This document shows, piece by piece, positions 21,101-29,640 of a stretch of DNA of 64,000 nt. Within the stretch, counting starts at the first letter, position 1, and every line of letters starts with the position of its first letter. The position numbers and the translations under genes were made by a program. Under the pieces are notes generated by a model that had not been told where the DNA came from, made no database searches, and worked only from the letters and a program-made list of their open reading frames with translations. Source of the DNA: Palaemon carinicauda (Eukaryota; Arthropoda; Malacostraca; Decapoda; Palaemonidae); the NCBI RefSeq assembly GCF_036898095.1, contig NC_090725.1, positions 319,588,154 to 319,652,153 of the forward strand, in the 5' to 3' direction.

Positions 21101-21888
21101 GATTTGGAGTACATAGTAATGGTTTTAATTGTAGAGGTGCACTTCCTCTGACCGCTTCCATATTTACTGCCGAACTGTATGGCATATTAACCGCTATTGA
21201 GAAAATAGCATTGGAGAAGGAGGGTAATTTTACAATTTTTAGTGATGCAAGGAGTGTCCTTCAAGCTATGGAAGTTTTTAATTCTAATAACCCTTTAGTT
21301 TTAAAGATTTTAGAATGGCTTTTCATAATTGGACGGAGAGGTATAACAGTTCAATTTTGTTGGGTTCCAGCACATGTAGGTGTGTCTGGGAATGAGAAGG
21401 CAGATTCACTGGCTAAGGAGGCTGCATCAGAGTTGCTGCCAAGAAGGTATCCCATTCCCTGTGATGATTTCTTACCTGACATCAAGAAATTGGTTTGCAA
21501 TAAATGGCAACAGCAATGGGATAGTCAAGATGGCAATAAAATGCGAGAGATAACAAATGACATATCTCCTTGGAGGTATAATATGATGCCCCGAAAATGG
21601 GAGACGTCTCTTTGTCGTCTCCGTATTGGTCACACTCGGTTTACACACGAGTTTTTGCTGAAGGGCCAACACCAACCATATTGTGACGACTGTGTAGTAC
21701 CTCTAACAGTAAGGCATTTGTTGACCGAATGCCCCAATTATAACAACTTGCGGAATAGATATTTGTTTGAGGCTCGAGGTGAGGGTGGCAGGTTCATCCT
21801 TGCCAAGATTCTTGGAAATGTGGTGTCCTACCATGCAAGTGGCATTTTTAGATTTATTTCAGAAGCAGGTCTTCTGAAAAATATTTAA
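18181..21888 (+). CDS. Non-LTR ORF2: endonuclease, reverse transcriptase, RNase H
   Basis: Nicks the target and copies the RNA there (target-primed reverse transcription). The endonuclease lies at about residues 1-215 (LQWNCQGLRAK, ICLQESKL, LLGDLNGRHPLWG, SDHAPI). RT motifs are FDLEKAYDTTW, EGVPQGSVLS and FVDD near residue 660. RNase H begins near residue 955 with YTDGSKCDAG, then AELYGILTAIEK, FSDARSVLQAM and WVPAHVGVSGNEKADSLAKE. A CDDC...HLLTEC zinc motif lies near residue 1160. The frame is the same as ORF1, only the TAA at 18175-18177 separates them, and it is open for over 1230 codons. No ATG precedes the endonuclease. At 18181 an ATA sits in an otherwise good start context (ACCATAG), suggesting a lost start codon. 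The catalytic motifs look intact. Confidence 0.9.
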   Translation: MVFSSILQWNCQGLRAKYEELKLLIHEHSPIIICLQESKLDHNTPCPREYISYRTPYDHQVGSHGGSLIYVRRDVPQVSLSIRTPLQAVVVQIDIGRKYTICSLYLPPNDNILYDNLVEVIQQLPQPFLLLGDLNGRHPLWGDVLANTRGNIISSIVENEDVGLLNTGEPTHFHVQTGSLSCIDLAIVSSNCLLDFDWRTLDDWHTSDHAPIIINTNNGPPLQGSPRWNLDKADWGKFRELSEIEGDAGQVENIDDAIDLLNGTLHTAGVNSIPKTTGLFKRRPVPWWSSELTALHRATRRSLTRLRRRRTDENLIMYKKCRAQFRRAMKEARRQSWMSFVSSINSRTPPSSVWRKVKKIAGKFTPNPPPVLKVNGQYVTEAKEVSNALANHFSNVSSKCEGAPGHQYRSAEEKKILNFATRREESYNSPFTEREFDSALAHCNDTAPGPDGIPYAMIKHVHFNTKLFILSIINRIWHDHSYPSVWELAIILAFLKPGKDKFLAANYRPIALTSCLCKIMEKMVNARLIWYLEKKGILSPIQCGFRKMHSTTDVLIRLESSICEAFASKQHHVTVFFDLEKAYDTTWRYGILKTIHELGLRGELPLFIQAFLSRRVFQVRVGETLSESKCQEEGVPQGSVLSVTLFALAINGISKAIPQDVLSTLFVDDISISFAGTRMAMVERKIQHSIDKIIQWADMNGFKFSTSKTTVVHFCRIRGVHPDPDIYIKGQRIPCAREAKFLGLIFDCRLTWVSHLKALKAKCVEALNILKVLSHTSWGADRNTILKLYKALIFSKISYGCEVYSSATPSRLKILDSIHHAGIRLSTGAFKTSPIPSLLVDAGELPLDLYRMSSILRYWFRLQRLPNSLAFQTASLVRHASYFELHPKSPQPYGFRVKRLLNSLDLIRNKVLPFKVSPTPPWKLPEISFCKYFIGDKKNMSDLEARSLFNEHVREHRGSTFIYTDGSKCDAGVGFGVHSNGFNCRGALPLTASIFTAELYGILTAIEKIALEKEGNFTIFSDARSVLQAMEVFNSNNPLVLKILEWLFIIGRRGITVQFCWVPAHVGVSGNEKADSLAKEAASELLPRRYPIPCDDFLPDIKKLVCNKWQQQWDSQDGNKMREITNDISPWRYNMMPRKWETSLCRLRIGHTRFTHEFLLKGQHQPYCDDCVVPLTVRHLLTECPNYNNLRNRYLFEARGEGGRFILAKILGNVVSYHASGIFRFISEAGLLKNI

Positions 21889-22045
21889 CTTTTATTACAT
21901 TCAACTTTTATGATTTTAATTGAATACTCTTTTATTTTTTATTTTATTTTATCTTTTATTTTTGTATACATAAATTAAATGTTACCGGCGTCAATGACCT
22001 CAGATGTCAGGATGCCTGAAAACTTTGAATCAATCAATCAATCAA
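21889..22045 (+). other. Non-LTR 3' region and (TCAA)n tail
   Basis: An AT-rich 3' untranslated stretch, then GATGCCTGAAAACTTTGAA and four to five TCAA units ending at the target duplication. A short tandem tail instead of poly(A) fits I-superfamily elements. Confidence 0.85.
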
Positions 22046-22993
22046 TCGTCGTCGTTCACCTATCCTGCCAGCTACCCCCTTGGACCTCTCCGGAGATCGT
22101 TCACGATACCCTTCGGTGGAAGGTCGTCCTTACACAGGACACGCCGACCTTCCACCCTCTAGACCTGCTGACCTGCCGTTGCCGTTCCTGGCTGCCAATG
22201 CGCTGTGGGCGCCATCACACCCTGTTATTAAACAGGCAACGGTCCCTTCGGGGCATAAGGGACACGAGCACAAGATTGTCTCTCAGTCCCTTAAGCGCCA
22301 GGTATTCCCTGCGCCCCAACGACCTGCAGCAGATGTTCCTGTCTTAGCGCGCCAGTGCTCACCTGCGCGTGTGAGCACACTTGCTGTTAATCCTGCTATT
22401 ACACGCCAAGGTTCCCCTGTGCGCCCATGACCACCTGCGCGCCAGCGCGCCCCTGCAATAGTTCCTGCAATAGCGCACCAGTGCTTTCCACTGGTTCTTG
22501 TTTTAGCGCCACAGCACTCTCCAACACGTCAGCGCTCTCCAACGCGTCAGCGCACAAAGGAAGTTCCAGAGATAGCGCACAGGCGCTCACCGGACCTCCA
22601 GCGCTCTCCAATGCCTCAACGCACGTCTGCGCACATACACACAACTCCTGTCATTCCTGATATAGCGCGGCAGCGCACAGCCGTGGAGTCTCCTGAGTTA
22701 GCGCACAGGCGCTCACCAGGACTTCAGCGCTCTCCAAACCGACAGCGCACTTCTGTGCACCCGCATCCTGATGCGCGCCCACGATCTCCGGATCTGGGCG
22801 TAGTTTCAGTTGCTCCTGTTCGCCATCGCGCGCCCTCGCCCACTACTTCAGCCAGATACACGCGCCGCACGATAGAGATATTTCTCCTGCTCGCGCGCCC
22901 AACGTTTTTGCCCTCACGGGCCCTTCGGCAAGATCCTGTGCGTGCGAACAATCGCCTTAGCGGGTGCGAGCGCTCATCCAGCCTCCTGCGCGT

Positions 22994-23224
22994 CACCTGT
23001 CATCGCCTGTTCAGGCTGCCACGCGCCACCTGTCATCTCCTGTTCAGGCTGCCACGCGCCACCTGTCATCGCCTGTTCAGGCTGCCACGCACCACCTGTC
23101 ATCGCCTGTTCAGGCTGCCACGCGCCACCTGTCATCGCCTGTTCAGGCCGCCACGCGCCACCTGTCATCGCCTGTCTAGGCCGCCACGCGCCACCTGTCA
23201 TCCCCTGTTCAGGCCGCCACTCGC
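22994..23224 (+). repeat. 33-bp minisatellite in gag, seven copies
   Basis: Unit CACCTGTCATCGCCTGTTCA plus GGCTGCCACGCG(C), starting at 22994, 23027, 23060, 23093, 23126, 23159 and 23192. Units differ by one to three bases. The period is 11 codons, so all frames that lack a stop stay open across the array. This explains the overlapping reading frames on both strands. Confidence 0.96.
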
Positions 23225-24418
23225 CATCGCTCGGCCGCGCTAACATTCTCCCGCGCATGACCCAGGGCAGGGCCCATCGCGCGATCCCACGCGTGAGGCC
23301 GCAGGACATCGCGCAGCCAGGTCATAATCTTCTCGTTCCCTAACCCGCAAGCGCAGAACAGCGCGCTCATCGGAGGAGGAGAGGTTTCCGGATAGGTTCA
23401 AGGACTCTTCTTCTTCTGTTTCAGCATCTTTTTAGGCGAACCCTCGATTTGGTCCCTCCTCATAGGGATCGAACGATTCCCTTCCCTCCAGAGGGAGTGA
23501 CTGACAGCGTGACTGTCAGTCAGCAGCCCTGGTTTGGTACCATTGTCAGAGCTCTTGTGCATGCTTTTAAGCCAGTATTCTCTGAACTTGGTCACAAAAC
23601 AGTGGCGGCTTCCTCTCCCCTGAAGAGGAAGAGAGGAGTTCCTTCCATGGTAACTTCTCCAAGGGCGAAACTGTCTCCTCTGAAGTCCTTGAGCAAGGCT
23701 CCCTCTCCCCCCCCCAGACATTCTCTCCCTCCCCTGCGGACGAGGATTTCCCATCCTCTGGGGAGTCAGGTGAGGCGGGTCATTTCCCCATCGCACCAAT
23801 GGGGGAAACCCCACCTCGCCCCGAGAAGTCTTCTCAGGTAGGGGTTGAGAAGAGCCTTCCACCATCACTGCTGGAGTCGTGTATCCCTCCCAGGAGGGAG
23901 CCGAAGGACTCGAAATCTTTGCCTAAGTCTTCATCAAGGATTAGACAGGAGCCAGCCAAACCCTCGGAGAACGTCCGCGAGTCCCCCCAAGAAGAGCCTC
24001 TGGGGACAGGAGACTTTACTGCTTGCCCTTCAGGAGGAGAGCTACAGGAGTCCGAACATGAATTCTGGCAAGTTCTAACCCTCATGAGTCTCAATGGGTT
24101 TCCGGATCCAGAGATTCCTCCTCGTGAGGACAAGGACACGGTCTTGGACTGAGTCTATGGTACTCATAGACCCTCAAGGGCCAGTGCAGCTTTGCCCTGG
24201 TCACAGGGGGTTAAGAGTGCCAGAGACAAGGTCAAAGGCTAGTTCTCTGAGCTAGCTTCCTCCAGCCAATCCAGCTCCGGTAACAAGCTCCTCCCGCCTC
24301 CTCGCGTCCATCAGAGGAGGTACTTTTGAGATCTTGTAGGAGACTTGTTTAGCTCTTCCTCTGCATTATTCTCTGAAAGAGCTTACCGGGGGAGTCCCTC
24401 TAGAGAGAGACTCCAACT

Positions 24419-24526
24419 GGCAGGTCTCGTATTCAGCAACGGAGATCCTGAGCCGGCAGATCTCGTATTCAGCAACGGAGATCCTGAGCCGGCAGATCTC
24501 GTATTCAGCAACGGAGATCCTGAGCC
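24419..24526 (+). repeat. 36-bp tandem repeat in gag, three copies
   Basis: Units at 24419, 24455 and 24491 encode the 12-residue block ADLVFSNGDPEP. The first unit differs by one base (GGCAGGTC versus GGCAGATC). The perfect conservation suggests very recent expansion. Confidence 0.95.
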
Positions 24527-25059
24527 AGGAGAAGGTTGCGAAGTGTGCCATGCAGACTACTTCGTGGCTGGACATCTGGTTAGGGTCTCTGGGCATCCTG
24601 ATGTGGTCTGAGGACCTGTCCAAGGAAAGCACCAGGAAGGCCTTGGAGACCTTTTTGCTCTCAGGCACGCGTACCATCAAGTTTCTAGCCCACCAAATCT
24701 CGAGCTTGTGGGATAACACTTGAAACGACAGGACACATTGGCTGAGGGATTCCATCAAAAGGTCCCCAGTACTGACATTTGCTGGCTCAGACATTCTTCC
24801 GTCCTCGGTAAGAATTTGTTTGAGCCAAAGGACGTGGAGCAGGCTGCTGAGAGGTGGAGGAAGTCCAACCAGGATTCCCTTCTCCATAGGGCCCTAACAT
24901 CGAGGCCCTACAAACCTCTAGCTACCCAGCAACCACGTCCTGTCAAGAGTACGAAGAAGGCAGCTGCAGCGAAGACAAAAGTGTCCAAGCCCTTTCCTGT
25001 CAAGGACAAGAAGATCAAAAAGTCCTCTAGGGGAGGAAAGAATCCTAGAGGGAACGGCC

Positions 25060-26895
25060 GTGGCTGCAAACGCTAGGATTAGCAGTCCCACTGCATGTCC
25101 ACCAGTGGGGGGATGCCTACAAAGTTGCGTGACAAGGTGGCAGCAACTCGGGGCAGATCCCTGGACGATTTCAGTAATCAGTCAGGGATATCGCGTCTCG
25201 TTCACGACATCTCTACCTCCCCTGACAGTGGATCCAGTGTCATTGAGCTCCCTTGCCATGGGATGGGCAAGGGGGCAAGCCCTTTGGGCAAAAGTCGAGA
25301 CCATATTGAAGAAGGACGCTCTCCAAGAGGTAGTCGACGGGTCCCCAGGCTTCTTCAGTCGACTCTTTCTTGTAAAGAAGGCGTCTGGAGGCTGGAGACC
25401 AGTCATCGACCTCTCAGCCCTGAACAGGTTTGTCAAGCAGACCCTGTTCAGCATGGAGATGGCAGACACGGTCAGACTTGCAGTGAGACCGCAAGACTTC
25501 ATGTGCACACAGGACCTGAAGGACGCATACTTCCAGATCCCAGTTCATCCGTCAAGGAAGTAATTAAGATTTTGCCTAGACAACAAGATCTACCTGTTCA
25601 AGGTGCTGTGTTTCGGTCTCTCCACAGCACCGCAGGTGTTCAACCTAATATCTTCATGGGCTCACAGGATCGGTATCCGTCTCCTCCGTTACCTGGACGC
25701 CTGGCTGATCCTAGCAGACTCGGAGGCAGCCCTTCTTCAACACCGGGACAAACTTCTGGGACTTTGCCAAGATCTAGGGATCATGGTAAATCTCGAGAAG
25801 TCCTCTCTGCTGCCCACTCAGAAAGTGGTATACCTAGGCATGATCATAGACACCAATCTCCACAAAGCTTTCCCATCAGATGACAGGATAGCAAGGCTGA
25901 GGAAGGTCGCGAGGCCTTTCCTCAGACGAGAAGAACTTACAGCCCAAACGTGGTTACATCTCCTCGGTCACCTCTCATCCCTGGCCCGTCTAGTTCCCAA
26001 TGGTCGCCTCAGAATGAGATCTCTCCAGTGGCTACTCAAGTCCTGGTGGAATCAATCAATCAATCCCCGGACACTATGATCCCTATGGGTTCTGCGAACA
26101 GACGGACCTTCAGTGGTGGGTGGCAGACGAGAACCTACGAAAGGGAGTGGATCTTCTCGTCCTCCCCCTGGATTTGATGTTGTTTTCGGACACCTCAAAG
26201 AAAGGGTGGGGGGTTCACGTTCTGAACCACAGGACCTCAGGCCTGTTGTCAGAATCAGAAAAGTACCTCCACATAAACCTGCTAGAGATGAAGGCAATAT
26301 TCCTGGCTCTTCAACAGTTCCAACTATACCTGGCGGGCGCCACTGTGGTGGTGATGAGTGACAACACCACAGTAGTAGTTTATATCAACAAGCAGGGAGG
26401 TACCTTTTCAGAACAGCTATCCCATCTCGCAGTAGAGATACTGAGATGGACCGAAGTCCACTCGATTGCACTTTCGGCTCGCTTCATTCCAGGCAAGAGG
26501 AATGTGCTCTGGCAGTCTGAGCAGAGCGACGCAGATAGTGAGTACCTAGTGGTCTTTGGATCGTCAAGTAGCCAACAAAGTCCAGATTTTGTGGGGTTCC
26601 CCGACTGTAGATCTGCTCTCTACAGCGCGGAACTTCAAACTTCTGCTGTGCTGCTCCTCAGTCCCGGATCCCAAGAGACACTGGCAAGATGCCTTCCAAC
26701 AACGGTGGGACAACATCGATGTCTACGACTTTCCCCCGTTCTGTCTGATGAGGAGGGTGCTCAACAAGACCAGAATATCGATCAATCTCTCGATGACCCT
26801 AATAGCTCCGCTATGGCATCACGCAGAATGGTTTCCGGACCTTCTGCAGCACCTAACGGAGCTCCCGAGGGAACTCCCTCCATGACACGAGCTAC
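25060..26895 (+). pseudogene. pol: DIRS element 2 reverse transcriptase-RNase H, inactive
   Basis: RT motifs are LVKKASGGWRPVIDLSALNR and QDLKDAYFQIPVHPS, then an in-frame TAA at 25561-25563, then LCFGLSTAPQVF in the same frame. The metal-binding motif reads YLDA at 25690-25701, whereas elements 1 and 3 have YLDD. The loss of an Asp should abolish polymerisation. The frame shifts near 26080-26120, and RNase H follows (LMLFSDTSKKGWGVHV, HINLLEMKAIFLAL, VMSDNTTVVVYINKQGG). A second shift near 26510 moves the C-terminal module (VQILWGSPTVDLLSTA, WHHAEWFPDLL) to a third frame ending near 26885. Confidence 0.92.
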
Positions 26896-28015
26896 TCAAA
26901 CAACCACACGCCAACATCTTTCACAAAGCCGTAGCTTCGCTTCGACTTCACGCCAGGAGACTATCCAGCATCTCCTCACAGAGAGAGGATTTTCGCAGCA
27001 AGTTGCAAACAGGATGTCTGGACACCTGCGTAGGTCATCCGCAGGGGTCTACCAGGCGAAGTGGCGAGTCTTCTGTGGTTGGTGTCGTGGAAAGGGGTCT
27101 CTCTCCACTCGATGCCACTATTCCAGCAATAGCGGAGTTCTTCGTGTATTTGCGGGAGGAAATGCGCCTTTCAGTCTCGGCAGTGAAAGGCTATCGCTCA
27201 GCCTTAAGTCCAGTCTTCAGGCTCAAAGGAGTGGACATTTCTTCCTCACTGGAACTTTCCCTACTCATACGGAGTTATGAACTTACCTGCCCTCAGTTTG
27301 AAGTGAGACCTCCTCCATGGAACGTGGTTCGAGTTCTCAGGTCTCTTAAGAAACCTCCCTTCGAACCATTACGCCAAGCTTCAGATCGCCACCTTACTTG
27401 GAAGACGGGGTCCTGCTAGCTTTGGCCTCGGCCGAGCGAGTCTGCGAACTTCAGGGTCTCTCATACGACGTCGCTCATTCAAGGGGATGGGAGGGAGGTA
27501 ACGTTCAGGTTCGTCCCTGAGTTTGTTGCCAAGACTCAGAATCCTGGAGTGTGGGACCTTCGGTTCAACTCTTTCCAGGTTTCGAGTCTTCGTTCTGTAA
27601 CAGATGACCCAGACTATCTCCTACTGTGCCCAGTAAGGAGTCTGAGGCTTTATATTAAGAGAACGGCTGCAGCTCGTCCCCAGGCGCAAGTTTTGTTTGT
27701 GAGCACTGGGAAGCCGAAGACAGGGTTACCAAGAATACCATCTCTGCCTGGATTCGCAAGGTAATACACCTGTCCTTGAATCCTGACCCTCCTCAGTCAC
27801 GTCGCCCTAGAGCACATGAGGTCAGGGGCGTACCTACGTCCCTGGCCTTCAAGAAGAACTATTCAGTAACACCGGTCATGCAAGCTGGGTGGGGTGTGGA
27901 AGCGTCAGACGACCTTCACAGCCCACTACCTGCAAGACGTGACACACAGGAGACTCTATACGTTCTCTATTGGCCCTGTGGTGGCTGAACAACAGCTGGT
28001 CTAAACCTCAGGACC
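26896..28015 (+). pseudogene. DIRS element 2 tyrosine recombinase, multiple frameshifts
   Basis: The N-terminal part (ETIQHLLTERGFSQQVANRM, then YQAKWRVFCGWC) is in frame 2. It switches near 27100 to frame 0 (LREEMRLSVSAVKGYRSAL). A one-base slip near 27405-27412 breaks the segment carrying the first catalytic Arg (LASAERVCEL). HEVR is preserved at 27815-27826, but the C-terminal part with the Trp and Tyr positions is again shifted. Element 3 shows the uninterrupted order in the same places. The enzyme cannot be made as a whole. Confidence 0.88.
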
Positions 28016-28086
28016 CTTAATGGACAAGTATAAGAAGGTTGAGGGCATTGTTACCTGGTCTTAGTCTGCATGAATGAAAAGATTTG

Positions 28087-28302
28087 TCTGGCCCTTATTC
28101 TTCATCCTCCCCTCTCATGGGGAAAGCAGAATCCTGGGTTCTCTGCATAGCTGACCTCAAACCACTGCTGGTAAACCATGCTTCCTTGTGTTCTGGCCCT
28201 TATTCTTTTCTTCATCCTCCCCTCTCATGGGGAAAGCAGCATCCTGGGTTCTCTGCATAGCTGACCTCAAACCACTGCCGGTAAACCATGCGTCCTTGTG
28301 TT
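28087..28302 (+). repeat. Two-copy tandem repeat (105/111 bp) in DIRS 3' region
   Basis: Both copies run from TCTGGCCCTTATTC through CCTCCCCTCTCATGGGGAAA to CCTTGTGTT. The second copy has a 5-6 base expansion (TTCTTTTC). Element 3 has this block only once (about 61668-61780, minus strand), so the duplication arose in element 2. Confidence 0.92.
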
Positions 28303-28309
28303 CCTAGTA

Positions 28310-28620
28310 TTAACCCTTTTACCCCCAGGCTATTTGGAAATTTCCAACCCTTAACCCCCAGGGGCTTATGTTTTTCTCAGCACATTTTGCAGTATATTTT
28401 TTTTAAATTGCTCTAAAAGCCTTAATTTTGGTCATAGAGAGGTCAGGTTGGTCTCATTCTCTTGGGAAATGCCTGAATTTTCTCAAAAACTTATCAAAAA
28501 TATGAAAAAAATATTTTTAATAGCATTTTTTTTTGCAAGGACTTACCGGTACGACCATATGGGTAAAGGGAGGGCATTTGTGAAACGTACCAGTATGTCT
28601 TTTTTGGGTAAAAGGGTTAA
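28310..28620. mobile_element. 303-bp MITE with TTAA target duplication (piggyBac-like)
   Basis: The element at 28314-28616 begins CCCTTTTACCCCCAGG and ends TTTTTTGGGTAAAAGGG. The terminal inverted repeat is about 11 bp. It is flanked by TTAA at 28310-28313 and 28617-28620. Element 3 shows the empty site with a single TTAA at 61648-61651 in the same surrounding sequence. TTAA targeting and CCC termini are the hallmarks of piggyBac-type elements. The interior has no transposase frame, so it depends on an enzyme encoded elsewhere. Confidence 0.93.
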
Positions 28621-28904
28621 GTTAGTACTGTCACGTCCCCATACCCTGATGAGGTGGTATTGGGAGAGTCCTAGCCTTGAGTTCCATCTAAAGAACTCCA
28701 GGTCAACTTCCTAGGACGTGTCACACTGCATACCTTCACACACAATTTATGTAGGCCGCAGCACTTGTACAGCAAGATGCTAGCGAGGTACAGGGACTCC
28801 TTATTACTGAGTACTGACACACTCAAATATTGTCCCCAGCCAAAAGCCAAAGCCAATAATGGCCGGGACCTACCACCCTTCCTAAGGGGTGAGTCACCCA
28901 TACT

Positions 28905-28994
28905 AAATAGCGTGGTTTGTATTTCAGTTACGGAATAAATGAAAAATTCGTAGATAATTTGTATTTTTCCTAACTATACAAACCTTAGCTATTT
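28905..28994 (+). repeat. Internal complementary region of DIRS element 2
   Basis: AAATAGCGTGGTTTGTATTT and CAGTTACGGAA are the reverse complement of the left outer end. The following AAATTCGTAGATAATTTGTA, then CCTAACTATACAAACC, is the reverse complement of the outer right end at 29225-29275. Confidence 0.92.
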
Positions 28995-29275
28995 AATCAA
29001 ACTTGCCCGCCAGCCCTGTCCCCCGTGAAAGTCCTACCTCTAAACAAAGTGAACCAAATCACAGGTGTGTTTGAAGGTGGGGGGGGGGGAGCAAGCTACC
29101 CCTCCCAACCCCCCCCCCCCCCACCCCACCACTAACTAGCAGTGGGGTAGTAATAAACCCTCATTGAAAATCTAATGGCTCGTCATTTCAGCTACACCGA
29201 AAGTAATTACCCATATTAAATAGCTAAGGTTTGTATAGTTACGAGAAATACAAATTATCTACGAATTTGTCATTT
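28995..29275 (-). repeat. Right inverted terminal repeat of DIRS element 2
   Basis: Reverse complement of 14085-14290 inward of its unique end, with expanded G (9) and C (14) tracts around 29080-29122. The outer boundary near 29275 (GAATTTGTCATTTTGC) is set by the end of complementarity with the ICR. Confidence 0.88.
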
Positions 29276-29439
29276 TGCAAGCATAGCGAGCCACAGTGGA
29301 GGAAAATTCTTTAGAACTGTAGTCGGGATCGAAGCCCAGTATCATTCGGTATTGTCAACTCACATAATCACCCACGATGGAAATGTATAGATATTTCTAG
29401 AATTTCATAGTTTTTTTATATTTCTGCAAGTTATGAACA

Positions 29440-29560
29440 TAGTGATGATTCTACAGGTAAAAATATATAAGTCATATACCTGGGCTGTTGATGCTACAGG
29501 TGAGATTTTCTGGGGTGACGATTCTACACGTCGAGATTCTGTGGTGAAAATTTTACTTGT
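29440..29560 (+). repeat. Degenerate GATTCTACAGGT motif set
   Basis: GTGATGATTCTACAGGT, GATGCTACAGGTGAGATT and GGGGTGACGATTCTACACGT occur within 120 bp. They match the units at 7045-7125 on the other side of the two DIRS insertions. Confidence 0.65.
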
Positions 29561-29569
29561 GATCCATCG

Positions 29570-29640
29570 TGTTTGGACCCAATTATGTGAAGACAATTAT
29601 GGGGGACCCTAGTGGGATACTGAGGTTTTCGGGTAGGGCA
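29570..29640 (+). repeat. Dispersed GGGGGACC repeat copy
   Basis: TTTGGACCCAATTATGTGAA, then GACAATTATGGGGGACCCTA, then GTGGGATAC and GGTTTTCGGGT. It parallels 6255-6315 and the left end at 3591. Confidence 0.7.

Larger units (their letters stand above)
15529..22045 (+). mobile_element. Full-length non-LTR retrotransposon, I/Nimb-like, inserted in DIRS gag
   Basis: A 6.5-kb insertion flanked by a 15-bp target duplication. It has about 830 bp of 5' untranslated sequence, ORF1 with zinc knuckles, ORF2 with an apurinic-type endonuclease, RT, RNase H and a C-terminal CCHC motif, and a 157-bp 3' region ending in (TCAA)n. ORF1 with zinc knuckles plus ORF2 with an RNase H after RT is typical of the I superfamily. 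I/Nimb is my best guess, and Jockey-group annotation is possible in databases. Long open frames, an exact target duplication and few lesions suggest a young insertion. The 5' end coincides with the target duplication, so it is not obviously truncated. Confidence 0.92.
22046..25076 (+). pseudogene. gag: DIRS element 2 gag, 3' part
   Basis: Continues the gene after the 15-bp repeat (22046-22060). It is GC-rich, Pro/Arg/Ser-rich and full of direct repeats, including a 33-bp array (22994-23224) and a 36-bp array (24419-24526). A conserved C-terminal domain appears near 24540-24720 (TTSWLDIWLGSLGILMWSED, then FLLSGTRTIKFLAHQ). It ends in a Lys/Arg-rich tail (KKAAAAKTKVSKPF, KKSSRGGKNPRGNGRG) with stop at 25074-25076. 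The coding segments are in several frames (for example 22611-23243, 23449-23841, 23799-24152, 24720-25076), so multiple indels exist. The tail overlaps the RT frame by 17 bases in the +1 frame, as in element 1. Confidence 0.8.
14050..29275 (+). mobile_element. DIRS-type retrotransposon, family B (element 2), twice interrupted
   Basis: Family B has ITRs at 14050-14290 and 28995-29275 and an ICR at 28905-28994. Without the two insertions (the non-LTR element at 15529-22045 and the MITE at 28314-28616) it is about 8.4 kb. The gene order is gag, RT-RNase H, YR. All three genes carry stops or frameshifts, and the RT catalytic motif is YLDA, so this copy is dead. Elements 3 and 4 on the minus strand are relatives and give reference sequence for the lesions. 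It lies 119 bp downstream of element 1 in the same orientation but belongs to a different family. Confidence 0.95.

Noticed and set aside
22974..23309. Long minus-strand frame over the 33-bp repeats
   Set aside because: The period is divisible by three, so stop-free frames persist on both strands by chance. The plus strand belongs to gag.
28448..28714. 88-residue frame over the MITE
   Set aside because: It spans the MITE interior, its right end and the TTAA into DIRS 3' sequence, so it cannot be a conserved gene.
29310..29360. tRNA-like GGGATCGAAGCCC segment
   Set aside because: No acceptor stem or anticodon arm could be built around it.
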